NCBI RefSeq assembly: GCF_014529535.1
Contig: NW_023503648.1
Location: 62,001 to 126,000, forward strand
Length of the DNA stretch: 64,000 nucleotides
DNA from: Bradysia coprophila
Lineage: Eukaryota > Arthropoda > Insecta > Diptera > Sciaridae
Reading direction: 5' to 3'
Shown here: positions 22,401 to 33,028 of the stretch, in pieces
How the letters are laid out: each line of letters opens with the position of its first letter
Position numbering within the stretch: position 1 is the first letter of the stretch
Notes under the pieces: generated by a model
What the model saw: only the letters and a program-made list of their open reading frames with translations
Databases searched by the model: none
Told to the model about the DNA's origin: nothing
Program-made: the position numbers and the translations under genes

Positions 22401-23510
22401 ATCGTCATAATCAGTTTGTTGGCAATGGCATTGTCAATGTTTATGACCCCATACTGTCCAACTAAACTGCTGTTTTTCGGTTGCGGTGGACTGTTTGGCT
22501 TTTCTAGTGGATTTTATGGCTCATCTCAAATCATTTGGATAATCGAAATCTGGCAACAAAACGCTGGTCCATTCATTCAAGCTCAACATTTTTGCTTTTC
22601 TTTAGGCACCATTATTCCATCCGTGGTTTTAGCTCCGTTCCTTGACAAAGATGAACACAGTCATGCGAATGCTACTGAGACAGCGCTTCCAGAACAGTCA
22701 ACGATTCACACTCCATTTTTGATCATAGGAACGTTCAATTCGTTAGCACTTCTCTACCAGTTGTTTCTGTTCATCTTCTACAGATACCACACCCCTCCCA
22801 TGTATGTTGATGAGAAATTCGAACCGCTTGCTTGTGCCGAAGATAATCCACCTCCTACAGAAACTGACGTCAGTGGAAACGTTCCATTGGAGGAATCAGC
22901 ACAAAGCCACGGTAATGTAAAGTGCGGAGTCAGCAGCAGAAAGATTCAATTGATTGCGTTTGCTATGCTATTTGTTGGCGCCTATCAGGCTATGGAAATA
23001 TCAACCATGCAATTCCTTCCCATTTTCGGTCAGTACAGCGATCTGAAACTGTCCGAATCGGATGCTGCCCACGTACTCAGTGGACTGATGGCTATGTTTG
23101 CCACTGGCAGGCTAGTCGGAATAATTATCATTTTCAAAGTGCGACCGGAGTTTATTGTAGTCGTCAATCTCATCTTAATCGCCGCGGGAAATACGATTTT
23201 GTCGGTATGGGCGAGTGATAGTGTGTCCATGTTCTGGATTGGAAGCATGATCTTGGGAGCCGGATTCTCGACAATGTTTCCGAGTTTTTTCACATTCATC
23301 GAAAAGCATCTGATCATTTCGGGCATCTTTGCTTCGTGCATAATGGTAGTTGGCACAACCACATCATCCATGTATCCGATTATACTCGGGAAGGTTATAG
23401 AGCATCAAGCTGTTGTGTTGACGTACACGAATTTTGCAAGTATAAGTGTTTGCGTCATAGTCATGTTTTGGGGCTACTACTTGACGCAAACGACAGTCGC
23501 TCGGGAATGA
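19460..23510 (+). CDS. MFS transporter, sodium-dependent glucose transporter 1 / MFSD4-like (paralogue A)
   Basis: Exons are 19460-19567, 19638-19764 and 22366-23510, giving 459 residues; intron 1 is 70 bp and intron 2 is 2.6 kb. The product should be a roughly 12-pass membrane carrier of the major facilitator superfamily. Seen: N-terminal helix 1 (HLTTSAILLCNISF), a GCSINAFAPAL loop, the GFLSKYVNRQ motif between helices 2 and 3, repeated hydrophobic helices, a charged central loop (about PPPTETDVSGN), and the ATGRLVGIIIIFKVRP motif in the second half. These fit the MFSD4/NaGLT1 family, whose members move hexoses or related solutes; the substrate here is not known. Splice phases and positions match paralogue B exactly. 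Intron 2 is filled with a minisatellite, a foldback and a hAT MITE. ATG 19460 is preferred over upstream possibilities because it aligns with paralogue B. Confidence 0.88.
20350..20987. repeat. Dispersed repeat plus 18-bp minisatellite inside intron 2
   Basis: About 20350-20420 (GATTTGGCTGAAATTTTCAG, then AAGAAACTAATTTGAA) resembles segments at 33958 and 45281. From about 20725 to 20987 runs the third array of the TCGTCAAATTTTCGATTT minisatellite. Both are intronic to MFS paralogue A; the array gives open frames on both strands that are not genes. Confidence 0.7.
21118..21906. mobile_element. Foldback element in intron 2, interrupted by a hAT MITE
   Basis: The outer ends are CCAAAACCACTTACAGTGG (left, about 21129) and its complement (right, about 21880-21898). 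The arms continue through GACGCAAGTCCTGTTA, GGCAGCTGATGAGGAAAG and CCTAAAATTTTTC words. The left arm is split by the element at 21193-21513. Without that insert the foldback is about 460 bp. Confidence 0.8.
21193..21513. mobile_element. 321-bp hAT-type MITE nested in the foldback
   Basis: The ends are TAGGGATGGG and CCCATGCCTA, with a perfect 8-bp target duplication TATGCGTC at 21185-21192 and 21514-21521. The interior is made of ATCGATAATTATC palindromes, like the MITE at 18661-18984, so the two belong to related families. The right arm of the host foldback keeps the uninterrupted GACGCATA site (about 21820-21827). Confidence 0.9.
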
Positions 23511-24145
23511 TAGTCTTCCCAAGTATATGCAACAAAATTCAACTGTTGGTTGCCAATGGAAGGAAATAGTAAGCCAATAGACGCCAATGGAAGTAGGAGG
23601 GACCGAGTTTGCTCTCATAGTTTCCACCTCGAAAAAATTCGGCCGAAAATTTTAACAACTCCTTCAGGCGACATGACATTAAATTTGAATCTATTATTTA
23701 ATAAACTGCACCGTTATTGATCTACTAAAATGGAGGATTTTCATTATTCGTTTGAAGTATCTCTTCATAATAAAGTCGGAACGCACTTCGTATGATTTTT
23801 ACGCAATTTTGTGAGTGGACCATTGAATCCGAGGGGGCAATCACTTTCTCATATAATCCCATTATAATCCTTGTCATAAAATCAGTGATTTACCCCTCGA
23901 TTGAATCATGGATGAAACTGAACCAAGAACATCAATTGTTCCCGTAAAATAATATGATATGCAGCTCGGCGAAATCGATTGATTTGTCTATTGGTACTTC
24001 CGATATACCATAGATGGCGCAAATTTTCTATGAAAAAATCAAGGTAAATAAAGCGTCGAGGTAACAGGTTTGTTCCAAGTAACTGTAAACACGAATTTTG
24101 ACTGGCCGATCGAACACGATCTCATCCACAGAAAATGCTCCTTCT
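23511..24145. other. 3' flank of MFS paralogue A
   Basis: No second gene recognised. It contains a candidate polyadenylation signal and otherwise unremarkable AT-rich sequence. Confidence 0.4.
23769..23774 (+). terminator. Candidate polyadenylation signal of MFS paralogue A
   Basis: First AATAAA after the stop, about 260 bases downstream. Nothing in the sequence proves use. Confidence 0.4.
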
Positions 24146-24800
24146 CAAAGTATATAAACACTGAAGGTATCACAGACCCTCAGGGAATAGCAAGAAAGAC
24201 GGATCCCGACTTTCGGGTGAATATAAGATTTAAAATGTTGCATCTGTGATGTTTGGCGTAATAATGTGGTCACAACTGTCTTGCTCAGTATAAAATTGTC
24301 TGTGTTGAGTATTGAGATGCAACCTAACAAAGTCAATTTTACTCGATTTTGCTTGTGTCCAACGTTATAAAAATTATATTCATCCGAAAGTACGGATCCG
24401 TGTGTTTTTGCGGATCTACGGTACCTTCAGTGTTTATATACTTTGGAAACACACCACATCTGATGATTTTACATACAAAAAAAATTCACCACATCATCAC
24501 GGCGATGACAATCATCACAGTTGGTGAATTTTTGTATGAAATCGGCCATTTTATCATCAACTATGGTGTGTAACCCGCGTATCTGTAACTGCGTGACCTC
24601 CCCAAAGTTTACAGCCTTGGCATCCGTGACGTTTGGCGTGATAATGTTGTTGGATCTGCGTTGTTCAGTATTGAGTTTTTGCATGTGTTGCAACCTAAAA
24701 ATGTGAATTTGACTTATGTCCAACGTTATAAAAACTATATTCACCCAGAACTTGGGATCCGTGTGTTCTGCGTGACCTCCCCAAAGTATACAGCCTTGGC
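24146..24800. mobile_element. Cluster of nested short inverted-repeat elements (GCAAGGCTGTATACTTTGG family)
   Basis: 24146-24445 is a hairpin bounded by CAAAGTATATAAACACTGAA and its complement. From about 24436 to 24619 is a second element with ACACACCACATCTGATGAT and complementary ATCATCAACTATGGTGTGT ends, closing in TGACCTCCCCAAAGTTTACA. From 24620 to 24798 is a further segment ending in almost the same closing sequence. The family also includes 31065-31262 in intron 2 of MFS paralogue B. Exact borders are uncertain. Confidence 0.6.
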
Positions 24801-24929
24801 CGCAGGCGTACCAACTTATCATTTCTCTGACAGAGATCGGTTTTCAAATAAATTTTGATGAGGTTATGTCTCTATGGATGAAATTTGACAGTAATTTGAC
24901 AATTCAAATGGCCTTGGAACAGACCTATG

Positions 24930-25107
24930 AGCAGAGCGGAGGTAATGCCATATATAACGGAATCAGAAGTGCGGTGGCACAAAAGTTCGATAAAAACGCC
25001 ATCTCTTTACTTTATTAAAAGCACAGAAATGCATAGAAACCTGAGCCATCTGTTTAGTGATAAGCACAATATTTTGTGAACCACAAGTAAATCATAGTCA
25101 ACTATTT
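24930..25107 (+). repeat. Segment duplicated in intron 2 of MFS paralogue B
   Basis: About 175 bp (GGAGGTAATGCCA, AAACGCCATCTCT, AGCCATCTGTTT, AAGTAAATCATAGTCAAC) matches 31453-31621 in the same orientation at roughly 80 percent by eye. The second copy is inside the intron of paralogue B, while this one lies 1.4 kb after paralogue A. It is either a dispersed element or a relic of a further lost gene copy. Confidence 0.6.
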
Positions 25108-26750
25108 AAAAAACATAGCTAATGCCGACCCGTACGAAACACCTATTCGTATCAAAAGTAGAGATGAGCGGGCCGACGTTTTTTCAATACCCGACCCGAC
25201 CCGGCCCGATCCAATTTTTTGAACCCGAGCCCGACCCGACCCGAGACTTTTCTCTTCGAGGCCCGACCCAACCCGACCCGAAAAAATCATCGGCCCGACG
25301 TGACCCGACTTTTTTTACTTTAAGAAATTTAATGAAAAATCATTTTCTACGCATAAAAGTTTTGCAATAATCTTATACGCGAAGTAAAATAATAAAATAA
25401 GTTAGTGTTTCATGCTTTATAGGCTTTTATTGGCTTACTTTAAATTTGTATTTCTAAGTCGGGCCGGCCCGAATTTTTGTTTTCAAAGCCCGACCCGACC
25501 CGGCCCGAATGAATTTTCAAAACCCGGACCCGAACCCGATCGGGCCGGGTCGGGTCGGGCCGATGTATTTCGGGCGGCCCGCTCATCTCTAATCAAAAGC
25601 CTTTAATGTGAAACTCTTCATTTCTCTTACTTCATTTTCGTCTCTACTGAAAAGCTATTCGCCCTTTAAAATCACTTACATTATCCACTCTTTGCCTTGT
25701 TATCATATACAAATAAATTGCCGGAGGTAATATAGACAGCCCCGTACGAAGTCAAATTTCATAAATTCCTATTTTAACAGCTACATACCGCTATATTTAC
25801 CTATATTTCACTATGAATAAACATTTCACAGAGGAATATGCTATTATATAGCTCTATATGCCTGTATATAGCTCAATATAACTGTATATAGTTATATAGA
25901 GATGTATTTGATGCCTAAAACACACCACACACATAACCAATTACTTCTCTGTTAACAGAAACTCTCTTAGTACCATTTTCCACAAGATATTTCAATTTTG
26001 CTAAAATACAATATGGCCACCGGCAGCCATTTTGTTAGGAGACCGGAAATTTTACCGACGCTTTACATTCGTTAATACCTTTCAAACAAAAAAAATTCAT
26101 GAAGTTCGGTCAAAATTTACTCGAGATATTGACAAAATACTCCACGGCCGAGTAGCCAGATAAGAGCTCACGCTCCGGTGAACATAATTTCATAAACTTT
26201 TTTTTCCCTGATTGGTACGGTCAATACCTATCTAATAAAGCTAAAACAGACGAAATATGTTCAAATGTGGCCGACCTTCAAGCAAAAACTGCTTGCCGCG
26301 CTGTGCCTGTTTCACACCAAGGAATCTAACCCACGAGTTGGTCATCCGATTTCCATAAACTTTTTTTTTGTCGATCGGTATTGTAAATATCTTTCATTTG
26401 CCGTATCACGCACAAGTGTGGCGTTTAAATGTCCTGAGATATCTTTGAAAAACCGTAAAGCACTTATTGGGCCACAGCTCGGGAGGGGTCGATCCAAAAT
26501 CACTCATCTTCGAACTTAGCCTGTCTTTTGACATTACCAAACGGGGAAAAAAGAATTTTCAAAATCGGATGCGTTTTACTCAAGTTAGAGAACCCACAGA
26601 CAGACGGACAGACAGGCATTTTTTTTTCACTGATTTGGCATCTCTAGACAACCACAATAGGTTTCCTCTTACTCAGGGAGTCCAATTCGACGTGTTACAA
26701 ACGTATGCGTAAACCTATAAGACCCCAGTACTTCGTACGGTTCTAAAAAG
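25108..26750 (+). mobile_element. ~1.2-kb repeat with CCCGTACGAA ends (copy 1), carrying a hAT MITE
   Basis: It matches the reverse complement of 39366-40602 end to end: AAAACATAGCTAATGCCGAC at one side, TCTAAAAAG at the other. Subterminal GACCCGTACGAA / TTCGTACGG sequences resemble short inverted repeats. Internal GACAGACGGACAGACAGGC and CGACGTGTTACAAACG segments are also found in the inner arms of the giant foldback (about 8380-8500). No transposase is seen, so it is non-autonomous. Confidence 0.75.
25159..25591. mobile_element. 433-bp GC-richer hAT-type MITE (GCCCGACCCG-rich)
   Basis: The ends are TAGAGATGAGCGGGC and GCCCGCTCATCTCTA. It is flanked by an 8-bp target duplication ATCAAAAG (25151-25158 and 25592-25599). 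The paralogous repeat at 39366-40602 has the empty site: around 40552-40570 a single ATCAAAAG (reverse strand) joins the same flanks. The subterminal blocks of GCCCGACCCG words contrast sharply with the AT-rich surroundings. Confidence 0.95.
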
Positions 26751-27826
26751 ATGTCATTGGCATCTTACACACTATATTTACCTTGGCAAAATTAAAGAAA
26801 AATGAGACGACACCTCGTGATCTTTGTTCCCAAGCAGTTACGGTCCATAATTACGTAACTTTGAAAATCATTTGAGACCGTGTCCACATTAGGAAGGTAG
26901 AGACTGTCATGTCTAGCACCAAAATTGGTTTATCACTTCACTCGTGTTATAACAAAATTTACGTCAAATGCTTATTTAAGGCCTCGAATTCTAGGACTAA
27001 CGTCTTGTGGCGCAAAACTTATAAGCCTTTGCATGTTCGAATAATCAGGCCTCCCACAACACCTACTAAAGCACCCATTGAAACATTTAGATCATTTGAT
27101 CTGCAAATTTCCGGGTCAATCCGAAATTAATTCAGATTGATCTGATATATGTTTCGAGTGCGAATGATCTTATAAAAACTATTCGAACCTGGGTTCGAAT
27201 GGTGGAAATGTCGCTCGCTGAAATTTAACAAACAAAAGCTCCTATAAAATAAAAACTTCCTAAAACTCTGGATGATTTTTAGAGCATGGGAGGCCTGCGT
27301 AATCCGATGTGGCTCCAACTAATGTTTTCAACTCAAGATCACAAATTTAATATGAAGAAACGATATGAAGTGATCTTTCGTGAGCGCTAATTCGAGTTTG
27401 TGTGCGAAATTGTGAAAAAAAAAAAATTGCCCGGGCAGGCGAATATATACTTTGTGTTTCGACACTCGCGGGCGAATATTCTACTACAGTGTGAGATGGT
27501 TTAACCGCGTGGACGAATCCCATTCGGAATGACTATTCGCCCTCACGGACCAATAGCATCAGCCAATTTAATAAACCTATAAAATCAACGAAAATCCGGA
27601 ATAACAAAATCGAAGCACGCAATAAAAACCTCGGTTTAGTACCATACCAGTTAGCTAAACAAGTTTGTAGTTAAGCATTTTGAAACCACCAGTCCACCAA
27701 TAAGTTTATTACTTATCTGGACTCATTGGTTTCAATACATCAAAAACATCACAAGTTACACGGGTGAGCGATCACATATACAAAGTGTTTGAAGACAATT
27801 CATTTTCAATTGTAACTAACTATACC
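26751..27826. other. Stretch without recognised gene
   Basis: AT-rich sequence with no clear repeat structure visible. The small frame at 26909-27130 has no recognisable family motif. Confidence 0.4.
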
Positions 27827-28525
27827 AATGACATAATAGTGGGATAGACAGGAATTACGTAGACGAAATCGTGAAGCAAAAGTAAACTTTGTGTAATATA
27901 CATTTGAAACACATACACTTACACATTCCACTTAATTTTGACAATTTGGTGAAACTGTTGCAGACTTTTCGAAATTAACTTGAACCACTTTAAACAAAAA
28001 TTCTTTTATTGGCTGCAACTATCAATTTCGCACAAACTGGTCACTACCTCATTACACAATTTTCCAACACATTTTTTAATTTTTAAAAAGAAATGTCCCG
28101 AACATTTAGTACTGACGATGCTGACACTTTTATTATGCGTGACTACTGAACGTGAAATAAATTCAGCCAACTGATTGAATTCTCCGATCGTCAAGATTTC
28201 TACTAAAAAATTATTCGATCGAAAAGGAGAAAATCACAAAACTAGTTCAATTTTGGGGACAGTGAGAGATTGTTTACATGAAATATAAATTTCATTCGAT
28301 AAATATTTAATTTTAGAAGAAAGAAATGCTTTAAACCAATTTCGAAGAAAGAGTGAAAATGCAAATTTCCTTCGCGCCCACATTTCAAAATATGTACGAA
28401 AATACGTAAGTACCATAAATTTAAGGTACTCACACACACTACTGAATATTTCGTATTTGCTTTTGCTTCAGCGCTTGAACAAAATATTTACATAGAAGGC
28501 CTGTCTATCCCACTATTATGTCATT
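27827..28525. mobile_element. ~700-bp element with 26-bp terminal inverted repeats
   Basis: AATGACATAATAGTGGGATA (continuing GACAGG) at 27827-27852 is matched by its reverse complement at 28500-28525. The flanks keep TATA on both sides with slight divergence. The interior is AT-rich, without a recognisable transposase. The superfamily is undetermined. Confidence 0.65.
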
Positions 28526-28745
28526 GAACTATACTGATGCCATAACAGAATTTTAGTGGTCAGGTTTACTGGTCGTACAGAAGCAAAATAAGAAAACCAA
28601 AATTTTCATTAGTTCTTTTCATATCGACCACCTTCGGCGTTCGACTAAAATCGGACTAAAAATATTTCCTTTGTGGTCGCACACTTCTTGTCTTCGGCAT
28701 GGATTACGTCAAAGTATCAATATTCCACATAAAGTGTCCATTCCA

Positions 28746-28848
28746 CTCAACAAAAAATACTCCGTGAGAGAGCAAACTGTCAAATAAACAAAGGAAAAAT
28801 TTTAAAAATTCAATTTTGTCTCTCACACGGAGTACTTTTTTGGTATGA
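28746..28848. mobile_element. ~100-bp palindromic MITE (TACTCCGTGAGAGAG family, copy 1)
   Basis: CAACAAAAAATACTCCGTGA at the left pairs with TCACACGGAGTACTTTTTTG at the right. A second full copy is at 46434-46546 and a half copy at about 41340-41383. The family is non-coding. Confidence 0.7.
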
Positions 28849-28927
28849 GGAAACTAAGCATGAGCCTTTGGCCTTACATTTGCCGACAAAAAAACACTTT
28901 TTCGCATACTTGAGGACCAATATTGGC

Positions 28928-30404
28928 AAAAGTCTAGTTCACCGGCACCCCCTAAAAGTGACTTTTGACTGTTCCAATGTGTGAAAAATGACTCAAAAAC
29001 AAATAATCAGATAAAAAACAAGCGCGGAAAAACAAAAAAAAAAAAAATGTGAAATTTTTTTGAAAAAAAAAATCGACTTAGCCACAGCACACCATCGACT
29101 CTACAAGGGGGGATACTCCCCCTTGACCCCCCTATGCGCGGGCTGCCGCCCCTCGACCCCGCTTTTTTATTTTTCAATATGTTTCACGGCCTGCGGCGCT
29201 AACTCTCACTTCAATATAATATAAATCTCGTTTCAACCTTACAATCAAGTATTATAGACTTTTCCCATACGAATATACTCGATATATACTAATATGCTCG
29301 ATATATACTAATATGCTCGATATATACTAATATGCTCGATATATACTAATATGCTCGATATATACGAATATGCTCGATATATACGAATATGCTCGATATA
29401 TACGAATATGCTCGATATATACGAATATACTCGATATGGATGAATATACTCGATATGGATGAATATACTCGATATGGATGAATATATTCGATATGAATGA
29501 ATATGCTCGATATGGATGAATATATTCGATATATACGAATATACTCGATATATACGAATATACTCGATATATACGAATATACTCGATATATACGAATATA
29601 CTCGATATGGATGAATATATTCGATATGAATGAATATGCTCGATATGGATGAATATACTCGATATATACAAATATGCTCGATATATACGAATATGCTCGA
29701 TATATACGAATATACTCGATATGGATGAATATACTCGATATGGATGAATATACTCGATATGGATGAATATACTCGATATGGATGAATATACTCGATATGG
29801 ATGAATATATTCGATATGAATGAATATGCTCGATATGGATGAATATACTCGATATGGATGAATATATTCGATATGAATGAATATGCTCGATATGGATGAA
29901 TATACTCGATATGGATGAATATACTCGATATATACGAATATGCTCGATATATACGAATATGCTCGATATATTCGAATATGCTCGATATATACGAATATGC
30001 TCGATATATACGAATATGCTCGATATATACGAATATGCTCGATATATACGAATATGCTCGATATATACGAATATGCTCGTTATGGATGAATATACTCGAT
30101 ATGGATGAATATACTCGATATGGATGAATATACTCGATATGGATGAATATACTCGATATGGATGAATATACTCGATATGTATGAATATACTCGATATATA
30201 CGAATATACTCGATATGGATCAATATGCTCGATATATACAAATATACGTGACACAATTTTTTTTTTTCAAAAAATTTCAATTTTTTTTTTTGTTATTTTT
30301 GTTTTCCGCGCTGGTTTTTTAGCTGATTATTCATTTTTCAGTCATTTTTAACTCATTGGAACAGTCAAAAGTTACTTTTAGCGAGTGCCGGTGAACTAGA
30401 CTTT
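28928..30404. mobile_element. 1.5-kb foldback carrying a 19-bp minisatellite
   Basis: Arms of about 110-120 bp start AAAGTCTAGTTCACCGG and end with its complement. Both arms contain the GTGACTTTTGACTGTTCCAA segment and an A-rich tract. Inside, after a short GC-rich segment (29105-29165), lies the large minisatellite. It ends about 230 bp before the start codon of MFS paralogue B, so its right arm may overlap the promoter region of that gene. Confidence 0.8.
29271..30245. repeat. 19-bp minisatellite, about 50 units
   Basis: The tandem unit is GAATATACTCGATATGGAT, alternating in blocks with a variant containing ATGCTCGATATATAC. Because 57 bases (three units) make 19 codons without a stop, long frames of Ile/Tyr/Ser repeats (up to 302 residues on the minus strand) appear in several frames on both strands. 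These are compositional and should not be annotated as proteins. Confidence 0.95.
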
Positions 30405-30635
30405 AGCCGAAAAAGTGAACCGAAAAACCGTGTGGAAGCCTCGTGTTCAAATTCTGTTCTTTTGCCTGTTCTTGGTGTGCGTTGGGTCAGGTCAGTTCAG
30501 ACTCAGATATTTTCAGGGTTAGATCAAGGGATACCTGACCTCTTCCGAGTCTTAGAAGAGAAGAAAGGAGAAAAAGCCATCAAAACAGCACACAATAACA
30601 ATGATTTTGTATGAAAATCCACAGAGTTATCTCTC

Positions 30636-33028
30636 ATGGCCAAAAATATGGCTACAGACGAGAATTCACCGAAGAAGCCACAGCCTCTGTCTAAGCTTGT
30701 AATGTATTTGACCACATCAGCAATAATGTTTGGCAATATTTCGTTTGTAAGTTGACATTTAAATTGTAAAATTAGCATGGAACTGTAAAAGTAATTTTGG
30801 TATACATATATGGTAGGGATGTTCTAGCACTGCATTTGCACCAGCCCTCGGTAATATGGCAGGGAGATATAAAACGACAATCGCAGACATCGCGATAGTT
30901 TTTACTATTGTATCCATGACGACTTGCATCGGCGCGATTATTTGTAATTTTTTAAATTTAATCCGTTCTAGGTGCTCTTCAGGGTGGGGTTTATAGTACA
31001 CTTTGTTTGATTTCTTTGGCTCCCCCTATCGATTTTTAAAGAACACTTGACGATGACGACAAACGCAAGGCTGTATACTTTGGGGTGACACACCACAGTT
31101 GATGATAAAATGGCCGATTTCATACAAAAATGCACATACTCTGATGATTCTCGTCGTCTTGATGATGTGTTGAATTTTTTTACATGTAAAATCATCAGAA
31201 GTGGGAACACGTATCTAATAAAATGGCGGTCTGCGTGACCTCCTCAAAGTATAAGGCCTTGCTATGACCCAACAAGCGAACTTTCTTTAACATTTTTTTA
31301 ATGTTAATTTTCGCTTATCGACAAAGCTTTCAGAATCGCTAGGGTGACCCAAAAAAGTAAGCTCCAAAAATTTTTCAAACGAATTTGGACTACCCTAGTG
31401 CTCGTATTAGAATTCTAATGTGAAATGACTTAGCCAAGGTAGATATATGGACGGAGGTAATGCCACATATAACCGAATCAGATGTGCAGTGGCACGAAAG
31501 TTCGCTATAAACGCCATCTCTCCCTTTCTTTAAAATCATAAAACTGCTTTAGACCTGGGCCATCTGTTTTGTGATAGGCACAACATTTTGTGAAACACAA
31601 GTAAATCATAGTCAACCATTTGAAAAGAAGGTGTCATTAGCATCGAACTATTGCGCTTGGCCGCGCGTCGGAATGGCATTTTACCTCCGTGCCGATGACC
31701 CAGAAAACGGACATTCTTTAATTTTTTATTTTATGTCAATTTTCGCTTACCGTCAATGGCTTTCAGAATCGCTAGGGTAACCCAAAAAAGTAAGCGCTAA
31801 AAAATTTTCCAACGAATTTGGCCCACCCTAGTGCTCATATTAGAATTCTAATGTGAAATGACTTAGCACATGAAAATCTATTTTGTCAGGTGGATTCCTG
31901 TCGAAGTACTTCAATCGTCAGTTGATCGTCATAATCAGTTTGTTGGCAATGGCATCGTCAATGTTTATGACCCCATACTGTCCGACCAAAATGCTGTTTT
32001 TCGTTTGCGGTGGAGTTTTTGGCTTATCTGCTGGATTTTATGGCTTATCTCAAGTGGTCTGGATAATCGAAATATGGCAACAAAAGGCCGGTCCGTTCAT
32101 TCAAGCGCAACATTTTTGCCTTTCTTTTGGCAGTATTGTTCCATCCGCAGTTTTAGCTCCATTCCTTAAAAAATACGAGCACAGTCATGCAATTACTGCC
32201 GAGCCAGTGCTTACAGAGGAATCATCGATTCACATTCCATTTTTGATCATAGGAACATTCAACTCTCTTGCATTTCTGTTCCAGTTGTTTCTGTTCATCT
32301 TTTACCGATACCACACGCCCCCCATGTATGCTGATGACAATGTGCAACAACTTGACGATGGTTCACATTCCACTATCAAAACTGAGTTAAGTGAAAATGT
32401 TTCCTCCAAGCAACGAGAACTAGCCACCGTTAAAGTTAAGAGGGGAATCAGCAGCAGAAAGATTCAATTGTTTGCATTTGGAATTCTATTCCTTAGCGCT
32501 TACCAAGCGATGGAAACATCAACAATGCAATTCCTTCCCATTTTCGGTCAGTACAGCGATCTCAAATTGTCCGAATCGGATGCTGCCCACGTACTCACTG
32601 GACTAATGGCCATGTATGCGACTGGCAGGCTAGTCGGAATAATTATCATTTTCAAAGTGCGACCGGAGCTGATTATAGCCGTCAATCTCCTCTTAGTCAC
32701 CATGGGCAATACGATTTTGTCGGTATGGGCGAGTGGTAGTGTGTCCATGTTCTGGATTGGAAGCATGATGTTAGGGGCCGGATTCTCGACAATGTTTCCG
32801 AGTGCTTTTACGTTCATCGAAAAGCATCTGATCATTTCGAGTATCTTCGCCTCGAGCACAATGATATTCGGCGCAACCGCATCAGCTATTTATCCGGTTA
32901 TACTCGGCAAGATTATAGAGCATCAAGCTGTTGTGTTGACCTATTCGAATTTCGGAAGTACGTTCGTTTGCGCCATCGTCATGTTTTGGGGCTACTACTT
33001 AACGCGAACGACAGTCGCACGAGAATGA
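30636..33028 (+). CDS. MFS transporter, sodium-dependent glucose transporter 1 / MFSD4-like (paralogue B)
   Basis: Exons are 30636-30746, 30817-30943 and 31890-33028, giving 458 residues. The introns (70 and 946 bp) lie at exactly the same positions and phases as in paralogue A. Seen: helix 1 LTTSAIMFGNISF, GCSSTAFAPALGNMAGRY, GFLSKYFNRQ, the hydrophilic central loop of about residues 210-245, and ATGRLVGIIIIFKVRP. Exon 3 is highly similar to that of A, while the N-terminus and central loop differ most. The same orientation and spacing of about 11 kb point to tandem duplication. The predicted role is a membrane carrier of a sugar or related solute; the substrate is unknown. Intron 2 contains a short inverted-repeat element. 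Confidence 0.88.
31065..31262. mobile_element. 198-bp MITE in intron 2 of MFS paralogue B
   Basis: It starts GCAAGGCTGTATACTTTGG and ends with the near complement CAAAGTATAAGGCCTTGC. The inner parts (CACACCACAGTTGATGATAA) match the cluster at 24436-24619 in reverse. The target duplication is unclear. Confidence 0.65.

Noticed and set aside
29346..30254. 302-codon minus-strand frame of Ile/Tyr/Ser repeats and similar plus-strand frames
   Set aside because: They are translations of the 19-bp minisatellite, which is stop-free in several frames. There is no start context or non-repeat part.
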